Positions 41,676 through 54,867 of a DNA stretch of 64,000 bases are shown in pieces. This stretch comes from Powellomyces hirtus (Eukaryota; Chytridiomycota; Chytridiomycetes; Spizellomycetales; Powellomycetaceae). The stretch spans positions 930,001 to 994,000 of the forward strand of contig JAHLKG010000008.1 in the NCBI GenBank assembly GCA_025526995.1, in the 5' to 3' direction. Below the pieces are notes generated by a model, which was given only the letters and a program-made list of their open reading frames with translations, had not been told where the DNA came from and did no database searches. The position numbers and the translations under genes are program-made. Positions within the stretch are counted from its first letter, which is position 1, and every line of letters starts with the position of its first letter.

Positions 41676-44491
41676 CACGCCTTTTTTCCACGTACATTAT
41701 TTTGCGAGTCATATCGGGGAACGAGTATGTGGGAGATAAGGGGGCAGAGTTTCGCTGTGAGATGGACAGGTGCCGGACCTATGGAGGCTCTAGCTTTATT
41801 GTTAGTTTCGGTCTATGTTCGAAATCACCGCTCCAATGGGTCCACCCATTCTTCATCTCCCACAACATGTCTACAAACGCCCACGGGTAATGCGAAAGAA
41901 AAAAAAAACAAGAAAAAAAAACATACGCAGTGTTCATTCACCACCCCACCCCACCTCTAAACCCACACCACTCGCCAGTACGGTCTCTGCGCAATCTACA
42001 CCCTTTGTCATGTGCGGGACAGAATCACACACACACTCACACTCTCTCGCTCACACACCCGTACACTTGTCCAAACAAACCATGACCGGACCGCGGTTGT
42101 TGAGGTAAACACCCCCCACCCCACATGCGTATATTCCAGATCCCCATTGTATCAATCACCGCCGACCCGAGCCGCGTCACACTCAACTAAAACTCAACAC
42201 GTAGCTGTCATTTTGCCCATGGGCGCAAAGTGGGCTCGCGCGTACACGCAATAGGAAACCGCGAACACGAATGCGGCGAGGAAAATCAACAGTTACCGTA
42301 AACAGGAACATCAGTATCAACATACATACCTCGTCCCCCGCCCCCGCCGCATACAAGCGATATACTGCAGCGAGCGGGTGATGTGATGGGATGCAATTTG
42401 TGATGTGATGAGCGGTATCGCCCCTGTCATGTCTTGAGTTCGGTTCGGTTATGTTATGTTATGTTATGTTATGCAAATGTGGCTACTAGCTGACTTACAG
42501 TAGAACTGTCCCTCTGTACGTGAGCGGGTTGGGGGGGGCCTACGTACCGTGTGATAGACTAGCGGGTGGCATGGAATTTGGAAACTGTTTGGCTGGTTGT
42601 GGAAACACTGGTGAACGCAATGTTGTCTGGATTCGTTGATGCGCGGGACCATGTGGCGCGGATGTGGCGCGATGACTTTCAACGTGCGCGCCGGGGTATG
42701 CGTGACAGTGGGGGGAATTTGCGCTGGTGGGCGACGCTGCTCGCCGAGGGTAGCATTTGAAACAGTGGGCTTTTCAGTGTACGATTGCGCATGTGTTGGT
42801 GCGTGGGGGAATTTGCGGTCGCCCATCAATCCCAAAGCCAGCTCTTGAAGTGTCAAGACCCAAGACAGACTCTGTGCAACGCCTGTTGGGTAGGCGACGC
42901 TGACCTGCCTCAGGGTTTTGTAACAGACATTTGGACGACGGACTCGAGGACGATGAGCCGCTGGGCACTGGATGTACCATGGATTTGGACTCTGCCCACG
43001 CTAGCGATTCTGGCCTTGTTGCAACCAGTTCACTGTGTCTGCGGCTATTAGAGCAATGTTGAGTTTGGTACCATGCCCTGTTCATTTGCTGGGGTTTTTG
43101 GGCGTGGGGGTTAACGAGGCGAGCTGGACCATGGAGGCATTATGATTTATTTGTAATTACCCCGGAGCCCATTCCTGCAACCCCAACCTGTTTACCGTAG
43201 CGTGCTGGAAGCCTACGGTATGCTATGCACCTGAAACAAGCGCGCATGGGGAAAAGAAGAAACTACTGTAGACTGAAATCGGGGCGCTTTTTCCCCTCTG
43301 GTGATGGCACGCTTCTGACCCGGATGATGACATGAACGGCTGGTTATTCTCATACCATTCACTTGCCCTTCTCTATCGCTCGCTCACCAGTTGCCGGACG
43401 AGGCAGAAGCCAGCCGTTTTTGTTCGTGTAAAACATACCAGCATGCACATGAATCAAATGTGAAAACAACAGCCTTAGGTGGAAATTCAATACCCCCAAC
43501 TGCGCCGGAGCTCGGACCCGTTGCTGCAGCAGTTCCGCTTTGAAAATGTACGTACAGTATTTTGCAGAAACGCGGGATCAGAATGTAGTTTGAATGTGTC
43601 GGACCCCCGGTTGCGGGAACAGAAAAGGATATCTTGAAGACACAAGAAGTATATCCATTTCGGTTGGTGAGGGTTCCACAACCTGTTCATTGACAGCCTC
43701 CCCAATTTCTTCCTGGACGACAGGACTACAGCAACATCCACCACTATCCTCCATCCACGATGCAGCATGTGCCTTGATATTACGTATGGATACCCCGTTG
43801 CCGATTTTCACTGGACCAGCTGTTTCGTGAGACGACAATGTCACGGATTTTTGCCTCAGCGGCCTGCCTTCCCAATAGCGCGATGGATGGAGCTCCCGAA
43901 TGGGCGTCGTCCTCTGAGCCCCCCTCGGTACCGCCAAACGACCGGCACTCGGTTTTGCAGGTTCGTCTGTGTTCTTGCCTTGGTTGTCTGGGTTGCGCGT
44001 ATCAGGGGTTTGGGTCGGAAGTCGGGCGTTTGCGGCGTACATGCGGGGGTAAGTAAAGGTTTGAGAGTGGGATGACTTTGGTTGGGATATCAAAGTGGGG
44101 TTAGGGTTAGTCGCGTTCAGATTATATTATTTTGCAAGCCCCGGGTAACTGTCCTCGAATAAGCTTTCAAGTGGGTGAATCTGTACGCTTGCTGCTGCCC
44201 CCCACCACTGCCCATTGTATTTCTCACGCATTTGCTATCGACAACTACAACGACTGGGTTAAGACTCATGTATTCGGAGCGACTGAAAAAATATGCGAAT
44301 TTTTGCAAGTGTAAAAATGTGGGTTTTTGCGGGGATGGATGGGGGGGGGGGGGGGGGGAGATGTATCTGCCTATCTATCTGTAAGTCAATATAATAATTC
44401 CGTGACGAGAAAGCCGGATCTCAGGGGGGTCAGGACGTGTGATGCCACATCTCCTTCTACGGGGCACGTTTCTCAACCTCCACTTCCCCAT
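41603..44491. other. 2.9-kb gene-poor region
   Basis: No family-like coding signal on either strand. It contains (TA)n at 41648-41674, a run of ACAC-rich DNA near 42028-42062, TTATG repeats near 42447-42472, a TTAGGGTTAG telomere-like motif at 44101-44110 and a G run near 44341-44358. The longest frame (171 codons, minus, 43578-44093) has no recognisable feature. Confidence 0.5.
41648..41674. repeat. (TA)n microsatellite
   Basis: About thirteen TA units just downstream of the E2 gene stop codon, within its probable 3' flank. Confidence 0.9.
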
Positions 44492-45793
44492 TTACTCGGG
44501 CTTGATCGCATCCCAATCCAGTCCAAACAACGTCTTGTAGAACAAGGACAAGAACTTGCGTGTGTCGCCCTTTACCGCCACCTTGATGTTTGTTCGTTTC
44601 GCAGGTGGCTCCGCGGCGGCGTCCCCACCACCGACGGCGCCAGGGGCCGGATGCTGGCGCCGGTCAACGACGCAAAACGCTTTGGAAAACGTGCCGGCCG
44701 GTTCGACTTGGAAGTCCAGGGGTTGGAAGGTGATGAGGGAGGGGTCGACGAGAGCTCCGACCTGAGAAATATAGAGAAACAAGGGGTTTAGAACCTGTGA
44801 TGGGGGGGGGGGGGGAGGGCACGAAAGGGAGAGTGTTGTCCATACCGTGAGCGGATCATGCATGGTCAAAAACCTGTTCCCCCACTGTCGTTCCGTGAGG
44901 TCCAGCACATACTGGGTAATCTTGACCACAAAGTCACTCAGGGGTGTATGCAGCGGCAGCGCATGCGAGATCAGGTACTGGCTGTCGACAACCGAGGACA
45001 CGGTGGTGACGTCGAGGGGCAGGACATAGACAGGCAGATCGGAGGCGACCAGCACATGGGCGGCGAGGGCATCCGCGTACCAGTTGAATTCGGCCAGCGG
45101 TGTGATGTTGCCGGGGACATTGATGGCTCCCCCCATGGTGTAGATGGCTTTGACTTTTTTCATTGTTTCGGGGTCTTTTTGGATCGCGCGCGCAACGTTG
45201 GACAAGGGACCGACGGCGACAATGTTGATGGTGTGCGCCGGGTGCGTGTTGAGTTGGTGCAGGATCTCGTCTTCCGCAAGACGCTCACTGACCGTGTAGA
45301 GACCCTTTGCAGCATCTTCGTCCGCTTGCGTTGTGCCAGCTGCGTGGGCCGCGGACTCGACGGCGGCGGATTGGGTGTCTGGCGGCGACTCGACGGGAAA
45401 GTAATTGCCCAACCCGTCTGCTCCATGGTAGTACTCTGCAAAAGCCGCTTCGCCCTCCAACGGCTGTCCCTGTCCCAACGCAATGACAACCGGGTGTGTG
45501 CGCGACACGAGCGAACCGGGGTGCAACGCCGCCCCCCCGCGCGTCGTCGCATTCTCGTCCGACGCCTCCAAGAACCGCTCATGTGCAGCCTGCACCGACA
45601 AAATCTGTTTGATGTTGCGTAAACATTTCCCCACATTCGTGTTGCCCTGCGTAATCGTCACCGCCCGGATATCGATTTCGGGCGAGAGAAACGCAAACAG
45701 CAGCGCAATCGCGTCGTCAACACCCGGGTCAGTGTCGATAATGACCGATTGGGGCGTGTGCGTTGTGGCGGAGACGGGTGTGTCGGTGGTCAT
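44492..45793 (-). CDS. inosine-uridine preferring nucleoside hydrolase
   Basis: Two exons (45793-44846, 44761-44492), 405 residues. Start chosen at MTTDTPVS; an in-frame ATG 39 bp upstream (45832) is open but the added residues look like leader. The nucleoside-hydrolase calcium/ribose motif VIIDTDPGVDDAIALLFAF is intact at about 17-35; further motifs are VAVGPLSNVARAI, YTMGGAINVPGN, EFNWYADALAAHVL and HDPLTVGALVDPSL across the intron. The enzyme splits the N-glycosidic bond of nucleosides for salvage. An Ala/Thr-rich insert of about 40 residues lies before TVSERLAED, and another (Gly/Ala-rich) near the C-terminus. The 84-nt intron is stop-free and in phase, so an unspliced message would also encode a full protein. 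Confidence 0.93.
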   Translation of the reverse strand: MTTDTPVSATTHTPQSVIIDTDPGVDDAIALLFAFLSPEIDIRAVTITQGNTNVGKCLRNIKQILSVQAAHERFLEASDENATTRGGAALHPGSLVSRTHPVVIALGQGQPLEGEAAFAEYYHGADGLGNYFPVESPPDTQSAAVESAAHAAGTTQADEDAAKGLYTVSERLAEDEILHQLNTHPAHTINIVAVGPLSNVARAIQKDPETMKKVKAIYTMGGAINVPGNITPLAEFNWYADALAAHVLVASDLPVYVLPLDVTTVSSVVDSQYLISHALPLHTPLSDFVVKITQYVLDLTERQWGNRFLTMHDPLTVWTTLSLSCPPPPPPSQVLNPLFLYISQVGALVDPSLITFQPLDFQVEPAGTFSKAFCVVDRRQHPAPGAVGGGDAAAEPPAKRTNIKVAVKGDTRKFLSLFYKTLFGLDWDAIKPE

Positions 45794-46428
45794 TGTGAAT
45801 TGAAAAAAGATTGAATGCAATGAGGAATTCACAAAGGGGGGCAGGGGAGGAGGGGAAGACGGGTAGTTATAGTTGCGTCAAAACCCTCCATCTACGCGAA
45901 ACGCAAGAAAGTGGGTCACGCGCGCGCCTTTTGCCAGGTTCAGCAAGTCGCCAATAGGAAGTGTGAAAGTGTTGAACTGCAACTCGAAAAAGAGGGTGTG
46001 AAAAAAGCCACAAAAGCCACTACTGCCGTCAGTGGCACACATTCTACTAGTTGACCAAAAGAAAAACCTCCCATAATCACGTCAACTACCGCTCCGATCG
46101 GCCCCCATGACCGACGGCAATGAGGACGCCTCGCCTTGTCTGACAGTAGCGCCGTCGGTACTATTCGGCATTTTCCGTTTTCTTTTATTGTTGTGTGCCA
46201 CTTTTGCGCACCACCATAAAAAATGATCGTAGAACACATTGTCATACTTACGTAATTTGAATGCGCAGTCCGAGCATTGCGCCACATCCCAACAAGCAGA
46301 TGTGGCGCATGGCGGATTTTAAGCAATACCTTTCGTTTCCTGCGCATATTCACAGGAAATTGAAAAATTCCAAATTCTTTTTCTCTGAGTTAATGCATGT
46401 ACAGCTCCCATTTCCTCCCGCCGCGTCT
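45794..46428. other. intergenic region between nucleoside hydrolase and PARP1
   Basis: 635 bp upstream of the nucleoside hydrolase and downstream of PARP1, both minus-strand. No gene, repeat or clear site recognised. Confidence 0.5.
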
Positions 46429-49400
46429 CTACCTCCTCCCTCCAAACTCAAACTCGACCTGTACAAGATATCTCAGCACAACCTGGCGCGGGTCATACAC
46501 AATATACTCATTATACAGCAGTTCCGTCTTGCGTTTCTTGTCCGGCAAGGGTTGCTCGACGGGTGGGCCGATAGGGACCGTGATCGGGTCGTGATCGGGG
46601 GGAACGTTGGGGAGAGGAACAAAGGATGTGGGGCCGGTTTTGCCGCAGCCTAATGAGAGAAAGGAGAATCAACCACAGAGGGGTGGGTGAGTTAGGGGTG
46701 GACGAGTTTGGGGTGAAGGTGAGGGGGGCAGGAAGGTGGGCTCGAACCTTTGGTGCTGTGTTTCCCGCGCGGCAGCTTTTCAACAAATTCGGAATGAGCG
46801 AGGGGGTATTCTACACCTATAGAAAGAAAATGGAAAAAGTGTCAATTCCTTCCACCTGATCTATAACAAATCCGGGTAGTCTTAGTAGAATTGTTCAAGA
46901 TTTTACCTAGAGCGACCTCCGATAAGAGTAACAGCGCCGTCGTTTGTGACGTATTTGCATTACAGTAATTGGCAGACTGCCAAAGCAGGAACACAATTTA
47001 GCAAGCAGGCGCAGCAGACACTAACAAGGATCTTAGACCGTTCGAGACCATGCGTGTCGGCACTATACCTTTGAAACCATGTCTGCAAAATAAATGCCTT
47101 TTCCAAACATATATCCCGTAATCTAATGTAACCACGTATGTGAGTTCGGTCCGCATGGACAATCATAAAAGACAGTTAGTTCGCGCCTATGATCGACTCA
47201 CGGGAGCTTCCGGGGGTGCGATACGAAGTCCCTGGCTATCAACGGCCACATAAACGAGGCAAGATAGACAAACAAAGACTTTGATTTGAGTGCTGCCCAC
47301 ATAAAGCGATTGAAAAAAGGATGTGCTTACCTGAGAATCCCCGCAAAGTTGCTGAGCCGACTCCCGTGCCACAGCAGGCGCTTGTTGGGAATCTTGGCTC
47401 CGCGATAGGCGTCTCTCTCGCCTGAGCGCTCGATCTTGAATACATTTTGGATGTGGAGGGTGTAGTTGGTGTGGGTTGGGGCATGGGTTGTCGACGTGCA
47501 TTTTTCAATCAGCTTGTATTCGTCCTGTACAAAACACAAATTAGAAGGGAACGTTAGAATGCGAGAGGAAGGTCCCCGAAGGTGTGTTCGTTGCGGGCCT
47601 CCTCATTCCCCACTGTCGAGCCGCATCTCATGCCACCCCCAGCTTGTGCAAAAACGAAGAAGGACATACCGACTCAGAATCCAGCACCTCTATGGCCGTG
47701 TTCAACTTCCTGTACTCGATATCCACCGGATCCTCGTCCTCTTCACGTTCTTCTTTCTCCTTATCCTTCTTAAGCAAACTGGTTGCGATTTCGATGTCTT
47801 TGAGGGTGTCCAGTGTTTCAAGTTTGTTACGAATCAGCTGAGGAGAGAGAATAACAGGTTAGTTCAAAAAGAGAAGTTGAAAGGTTTTGAAAATTGGTCC
47901 TTTTGGTACCTTTTCGTTGTCCAATAAGGGAGCAGAGTCAAGTCCAAAGTCATGTGGTATTCTAAAGCACCACGTGAGGATTGTCGGTGAGATATCCGGC
48001 ACATTGCCGGAACAAACGCTGGGTTTCTCATGTGATCGACACGAGGCGTGAGTTACTTACATGGTAAAAAAGTGGTTGGATAGTGATACGATCTTGGTCT
48101 TCCGTCCCGGGTTGTTTGTACCGCTCATAACCAAGTCCAATGCATCCGCCAAGACCTTGTACGCCTCTCCAATCAGCCTTGCCGAGATTTTCCCCAGGGG
48201 CATTTTTCTCAGATCGATTTCCATTTCCTTAAGTGCCTGTTTCATAACCTTGACATCAAAGACCAGCTTGATGAGATCCTGGACTTCCTTTTCCAGCTTG
48301 GATTTAGCTCCCGGTTTAACGCGGCGGTTCATGGACTCGAATTCGTCGTCCTCGGGGTTGTCGCCCCCTTGCGGGTCATGAGCGACTTCGAGCGGGTACA
48401 TGAGTCCTGGATGTTTGACTGGGTTCTTGGAGCCAAACTCATTGCCACTTTTTTCCTCATACAGTCGCTCAAACTCGGATTTGCAAACGTGTTTGGGATG
48501 GGATTCGACTTTGAGGCCGCCGCGAGTAGTGCCGACTCGGCCCCAGGATCGAAAGAGGTAGTAAGGCCGGCCATGCTTGTCGTTGTCGATTTCCAGAATC
48601 TAGCATAGATTTTGGAGCGGTGAGGTGGTGGCCGGTTTCATCAATAGTTGTTCAGCTCCAGCCTCCCTGTTGCGTAGTGGGTCACATCTAACATACCTGC
48701 AGTTTGTAATAAGTGTTCAAATTCCTCTCGATATCCGTCTTGGACAAGACAACGGACCACAACTTCCCGCCCTCGTTCAAGACATGATGCGAATCCTCCA
48801 GTTCGCTTTCCGGGTCGACAACAGCCCCGCCCTTGACGATCAGCTTTGCGGTTTTCGGTGCGCGTTCCATAGTCTCTTCATCAAACTCGCCTTTGCGACG
48901 GCGGTCGGGGGGCGCGGCGGGTTTCTCTGGTGCGCTGTTGCCTAATACCAGGTATTTGGCGTCTCTGAAGTCAAATCGTGTTTGCTGATCCATGCAGTCG
49001 GTGATGTATGACGGGTCTACAATGTCGACTGCGGATGCTTTGGCCTGCTGGATTTTGGCAGAGTCCTTGGCAACTTCGGCTTGAGTGGCGATGAGGAACC
49101 AGACATCTTGGTCTACGGATTTTGAAAAGATTCCACCACCCTTTCCAATGAGTTTTTGGAACGCGGCGTGGGTGTGACCGAGCTTGCCTGCACATGCGAT
49201 GGTGCGGCCTTCGAAGGGTTTCTCTGTTTCAATCACTGTGGCTTCCTTGGCTGACTTTTTTTCAGCAATTTCTTTCTTAAGCTGTGCTGCAGTGAGAGGC
49301 TTTACGGGTGGTGGTTTGGGGCCTTCCTTTTTCAGGAAAATTCTTTCTCGTGGGGTATACTTGTAAATTCCCTTCCATTCAACGTCGGTGTCTCTAGGGA

Positions 49401-51239
49401 GAGAGAACTGCGCCCAGATGTCAGTTGGAGGATGTGCGGTTGTCTGGTTAGAATGTTGTTTACTACCTTTCGGAATCTTGGCTCCGTGGTCGTGTACCCG
49501 CAGCGACCCCATTCCAGATGTGTTGGACAGCTACGAATACAAGCATTTCAGGGTTGATTCAGATCGCTCATCTCCACCATCCATCGCATATCACATTGCC
49601 TGATGCCTTACCGATAGCAAGACTCGGTAGGAACAAGTCTCGACTTTCCGCATTCAGGACACATTTCCGTGACGCCAAAGGTCATCGCATCCGCGAGGAT
49701 GTTGATAACATCATCAGGGTTCAGATAGTCCCCAACATTGATGCCGTTCGAGTGGAGGATGTGAAGATACTCTGACTTTATCGCCTTGCCGCCAGATGAC
49801 GAAAGAATGTCACGCGCTGCCCAAAGTGCGTTGGTCTGATCTCGTAGCTTCGCCTCGTTTTCTGATACGGGTTCCTTTTTGGATTCGTTCTCTGGTTCGT
49901 TTTTGACTTTAGCACTCTTCTTGGGCTTGATGTCAGGAGTCGTCTCAACTGTATGCTCCGCTTTTTTCACTTTCTTTCGTTTCCCAGGCTTCTCGTCTTC
50001 TGGAGGCTGAGCGGCCGCTCTTTTGCTAGAGCGAGTTCTCCGGGAAGATGGCGCGGATAATTGATCTTCCTCTTCCTTAATGGATGATGATGACGGTCCC
50101 GCTTCCGGCTTGACTGATTCCTTTTTTTCTTCCTCCTCCACGAATTCATCTTCACTTTCTTCTTCATCGCTGGGAGGTGGTGTCTCTCCTTTCAAGAGTG
50201 CTGTCAAGGTCGCCTTATCGCGCTTTCCCAACTTTCTGGAACCTGCAGTCACGAGTTGGATCACTTTAGTGCGCAAAACATGGGAGCGCGATAGCGCGAT
50301 CTCACCATCAAAATCATCAACGGAGGAAACCTTGTCCGCATGAAACTCGAAAAAGCACTTGGGCTAGGAGTCAAGATGAGAATCAGAATCACTAAAAGGG
50401 CTTGAGGAGAATGACGGAATTGGATGGAAGGGTTACATGATGCCAGGCCGGAACGGTCAGCGTCACCGCTTGTTCAGATTCCACCAGCAGGGCGAGTCTC
50501 AACGAATTTTGGGCAATTTTCTCATCGCAAGCACGACATGTAGATCGACCGCTTTTCGCCCTTTCGACTTTCAGACCGTGTGGGTTTGCTATATTCCCAT
50601 AAAGCAACAAACCAATCTTCATCAATCATGGGTAACAAAAGGCGATGAGTGCAGGCAGTCTGCTTTCGCATTATTCTCAGTCCATCAGAATCCCCAGAGT
50701 TCGCGTCGCGTGTCTTTGCAGTATTGCGCTATTTGGGAAGTCTTTGGTGAATTACCTTTGATGGGTTCGCCGTTAGCACTGCCACCAGAAGCCCCGATTT
50801 TCTCTTTCAGCATTTGTTGATCCTCCCATCGCTGTCAGCGTAAGAGATTCAGCATTAGGTTTTCAAGCAGCGAAAAACCTCTTCTGCAACAAGGCACACT
50901 CGTATGTTCATCCATACACACCAAGTTTGAGAACCCGTGTATGTTCTCAACTCCATTGATACGCCTCCCCTCCGCCTTCTTGAGGATACATCTCAAATGG
51001 TGCCAATTTGGCTGAAGGCCGTCAAAGAAAGGGGAGCGAACCAAGGTTGCGATTCGAACTGAGCCCTGCACATGGAATCGGTTGGAGGTGAACAAAAATG
51101 GAAACGACTTTGGCCCACGCACGCCGAATGAGGCAACAAAGCAACGAACCTGAGCGATAGGAGAGCGGCACCCTTTGCAGTTTGCTCTGCCTGATTTCGC
51201 ATACTCGACTTCGTAGTCGCCAGCCTGCTTTTCCGCCAT
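46429..51239 (-). CDS. PARP1: poly(ADP-ribose) polymerase 1, full domain set
   Basis: Seventeen exons: 51239-51150, 51065-50922, 50831-50756, 50588-50437, 50363-50306, 50242-49612, 49530-49467, 49407-48697, 48599-48061, 47961-47910, 47837-47670, 47524-47331, 47235-47202, 47122-47069, 46976-46907, 46816-46748, 46649-46429; 1108 residues (human 1014). Domains in order: zinc finger 1 (about 8-90; YEVEYAKSGRANCKGC), zinc finger 2 (about 104-185; ERAKSGRSTCRACDEKIAQ, WHH, PKCFFEF), acidic/basic linker, PADR1 zinc domain (about 305-405; MCPECG), BRCT (about 470-550), WGR (about 610-700; FRSWGRVGTTRGG), helical regulatory domain, ADP-ribosyltransferase domain. The H-Y-E triad is present: His about 948 (LLWHGSR), Tyr about 982 (GKGIYFAD), Glu about 1083 (LLYNEYIVYD). 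It senses DNA breaks and makes poly-ADP-ribose in the nucleus. Confidence 0.95.
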
Positions 51240-51472
51240 CGTTACTTTGCTCACAGGAGAATTCCCAAGAAAAAAGACAGGTGGTGGGGGATCATCAGAA
51301 AGTGACGTGTATCCCCAGACGCGCATATCTCTTTATCCCTTTTTGGTCTTATTGACAGTCTTGGGTAGATGTGGGATGATGGCTTAGCCAACGTTTGCAA
51401 ATGAAATGAATGAGTGAATGAATGAATGAATGACACATGCATTTGGGGAAGGACTACCCCGAGTCAGACGGA

Positions 51473-51504
<32 letters not shown>

Positions 51505-53756
51505 AGTCAGTCAGTCCGGCCTTTGTTGATCGACGCCCGCCGTGGGAGTGACGTGAGTTACGTGACACTCGCAGGCGACACACTGCGGGTAAAATGCGGA
51601 CTCCCCTCCGCGGAGGGCACAACTCGAAGAGGCTGGTCAACCACATCATTGCGGGCTGTGCCAGAGTCGCAAACTGCCGCATGCCAAGCAAGCGCCATGG
51701 TGCCTCCAGTGGAAGTTTATGTTCAACTTGTTGCATTGGAAGGTTAAACGCAAAGGTCGTGCAGATTGGAAGCAGAAGAGAAGGAAAAAAGAAAGCAGTT
51801 CGGGTGTCCCCCAAAAATGCGCGTTTTCTGTCTGCTGCGCCTCGCTCGGGGCAAGCCACAACCGCGTCTTTGCACTTTCTCTCACCTTCCCCCAACTGGC
51901 ACACCTACTGGTGCTGAACGAGTAGCGACGATGATTGTGGAATTCATTGATTGATTCCCTTTCGTCTCGCCCTTGGCTGCTCATTGCTGGTGCAATCTCA
52001 CCGTGAAAGAGGACACAGAAATCAAAAACATAAAAGTTTCTTTTTTCGTGTCTCGTTGGACCGCGCCCGACTCGGACACAACAATCTTTCTGCAATCGTG
52101 GGGTTGCCCAATTCACAAATTATTTTCAGTTGATTTCCCAAGCCCCAAATCACTCGGCTGTCTGTGGTTTCGCCAGGCTTGCCCCGTGAACGCATGCACC
52201 GTTCACAAACAAAATGTCCCCCCACTCTCCTCCAAACATCTCGCCTCACCCGTCCGCGTGGCCTCAAGTTGTGGTCCCTCCTCTCATCCATTTGGTCCGT
52301 TACTGGCATGCATCATGCAATCTCCTCCTCATCATCATCCTCGTCGGCCTGGAACAACATCCCGGTACCTGTACGCCCAAAAAACATGAACAGGTTGGGG
52401 TTGTACAGGAATGACTACTTCCGCGTGCCATTGGGTTGGGCGTTCGTTGAACCGCGCAGAACATCGCCCCATCGCCCCACCGCCCCCGCCGTCATCATCA
52501 CTCCCTGCCTCCGATCGCATTTTACACATGCACACAACTGGGGCAAGAACAGGTCAGCCAAACATGACTCTCACGCTAGCGTCTCTCGCGTTGGTTTTTC
52601 TCCCGCCCGTGCACTGCCCGTGCACCAGAATGACTGGCGCGGTTCCCGAGTTAGAGGGAGCCCAATGTAGTCGTAGCCCGACATGCGCTGATTGATGGAC
52701 CAGAGTAAAAGAGTAGCTGTCCAGCTTTGACCTTGGCCCCCACGCAATCATTGCACACGGCATGGTCCGTACAAACAAACCCTTGATACGCCCCCCGCCC
52801 AGTCTGTTCAGCTTCAGGTTAGCCTTAGCGTACCGTAGTATCGATAATAATACGCACGGTACGCCAGATGTGGAGAGCGGGCAGTGGGCATGGGGGGTAT
52901 GATGCATCATGCATACCCTCACTCAGGGATCATTCACGGCGCTGCAGGTTTCCCCACTCAAACACGCCGTGGTTGTCGCTACTGAAGCAAGAGAATTCTC
53001 ATCGCTCTTCTTTCCTCGAATTACGCGCTGGGCTGGCGGGGGCTGCAGGCGGCGGCGCTGGTACGGCGCTGGACAAATATTGCAAACGACTACCGAACAG
53101 GCTGCTGCCTCGTAGTTACGTGTCCAAGTTTGTATTGGAACATCCATCGCACCAGGTGACAGTGGAGCAGCGCCCCCCACCTTCATATACCATTCCTGCC
53201 CGTTCGTGCGCCCCGCCCTCCGTCTAACACAACGCACGCTTTCGGCAACCAAAAAGAATTTCAAGGGAAAAACGGAGCGTGGTGACCACGAGACTGACTA
53301 GGGAAATATTGAATCGGTTACGACATCCTTCTATCCGTCATATCTATCTGTCTCTATATCATCATCGCTGTCCGCCCACCTGCCGGCCTGCCGCCCAACC
53401 GAACAACGTTGGCCACCTGCTTGCTCCTATTCGGCTCCCCCTGTCCCATCTCCATCACACCCACCACCCCCTTCCCTCTCCCCTTCTTTCCGCCTTTAGC
53501 CGGGCCTGGGAAGAGAGGAGGAAACAACACCCGTAAACGGCTTCCAGACTCAACTTTGTACGCCTTACGAAAAGATTAGATCTGTCTTGGTGTGTATTGC
53601 CACGTCGTACTTGCGAAGGGAGTGTCCCATAACCCCCGCTCTTCGTTCCCTCGCGTCTGTCCGCCAACAAACAAACTGTCTGTGAAACCCTGCAATACAG
53701 ACCCTCGCAACTACGGAATAAATACAAAGCAACACAAAACACATATTACACCCACG
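51240..53756. other. 2.5-kb divergent upstream region of PARP1 and bZIP genes
   Basis: No family-like coding signal. Contains (GAAT)n near 51400-51431 and (GTCA)n near 51474-51515. Several CRE/AP-1-like TGACGT or TGACTC strings are scattered but not clustered. The 5' leader of the bZIP gene may begin within the last few hundred bases, which are pyrimidine-rich. Confidence 0.5.
51474..51515. repeat. (GTCA)n microsatellite
   Basis: About ten tandem GTCA units some 240 bp upstream of the PARP1 start codon. The tetranucleotide unit makes length change likely. Confidence 0.88.
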
Positions 53757-54827
53757 ATGGTAGCTGAGAAACGTAAAAGTCAGGATCAACAGCGAGGGCG
53801 CCCTTCTCCCTCCCCGCCCACCCCAAAAGAAACAGCGACGGCGGCAGCACAAACGACGGCGACGACGACGATAACAACTCCTACAAATACCCAGTTTAGC
53901 AACAGTAACCCCAACCGTAATACGAACGGTAATAGTCCGAACGACAATGTGGGAACCGACCATCACCATTCAGCGAATGGGCCGCCCCCATCTTCTTCCC
54001 AGCCATCTTTTCACGCTTCCTCCTTTGTTTCGCACAACCGCTCCTATTCGCACCCGTCATTATCACTTCCACCACCACCACCACCTCAACTCCCAAACCC
54101 GTTTTTCGCATCCCCATCGCTTCCCACCCACATTCCGTTCCATGATGGTACGAGCACGCTGTCCTACGCAACCCAGCCCCACCTGCAGCAACAGCAACAG
54201 CAACAGCAACACCAACAGTACTATTACCGATACCCGCCACTCCCCCCTCCCCCTTCCCCACAACACCAGCACCTCCCGCCGTTCTCTGGCTATCCTGACC
54301 TCTGGCACCCCAACACCACCAACCATCACAACCCGAGCAGTAGCAGCAACCCTGGCCCCGGTGGCGGCGGCTACCACACCAGCAGCAGCAACAATAACGA
54401 GGCAGGGGGGCAACAACACCACGACGGAGGAATGGGAGTGGGATTAGGAGTAGTACTAGGTGGTAGTGGCGATCGTGACCCACGAGTACATGCAGGCGAA
54501 ACAGGCGCGCCGCTGGTGTCACACTCGCACAACCCACATCCCACTTCGTCCTCCCTCACGCGACACGCACACCCCAGCGCTCACAAACTTGCCCAAACCC
54601 CTGTCGTCGTCGGAGATGCACGACGACACGTATCTCATCATTCGCTGAACACAAACACAACCACAACCACCCAGGGCCCTCCTCCTCCTCATCCTCCTCA
54701 TCTTCATCCTCCTCCTACTCCTCTTCTTGCTGCTGCAGCTGGAGCTCCGGCAACGGCGTCTGTGGAAGTGGGCCCGACTCACCGTCAACCCCCACAGTTT
54801 CACCATGGACTACCATCCGCCTCGTCC

Positions 54828-54867
<40 letters not shown>

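Noticed and set aside
43578..44093. 171-codon minus-strand open frame in the 41.6-44.5 kb desert
   Set aside because: No family resemblance, repeat or splice-supported extension; kept only as a note in the intergenic entry.
44101..44110. TTAGGGTTAG as a chromosome end
   Set aside because: Fewer than two full units with unique genes on both sides; it is internal.
44858..45622. Plus-strand 254-codon open frame
   Set aside because: Antisense of the nucleoside hydrolase; no recognisable domain.
53896..54537. Minus-strand 213-codon open frame rich in Cys, Arg and Gly
   Set aside because: Antisense of the low-complexity part of the bZIP gene.
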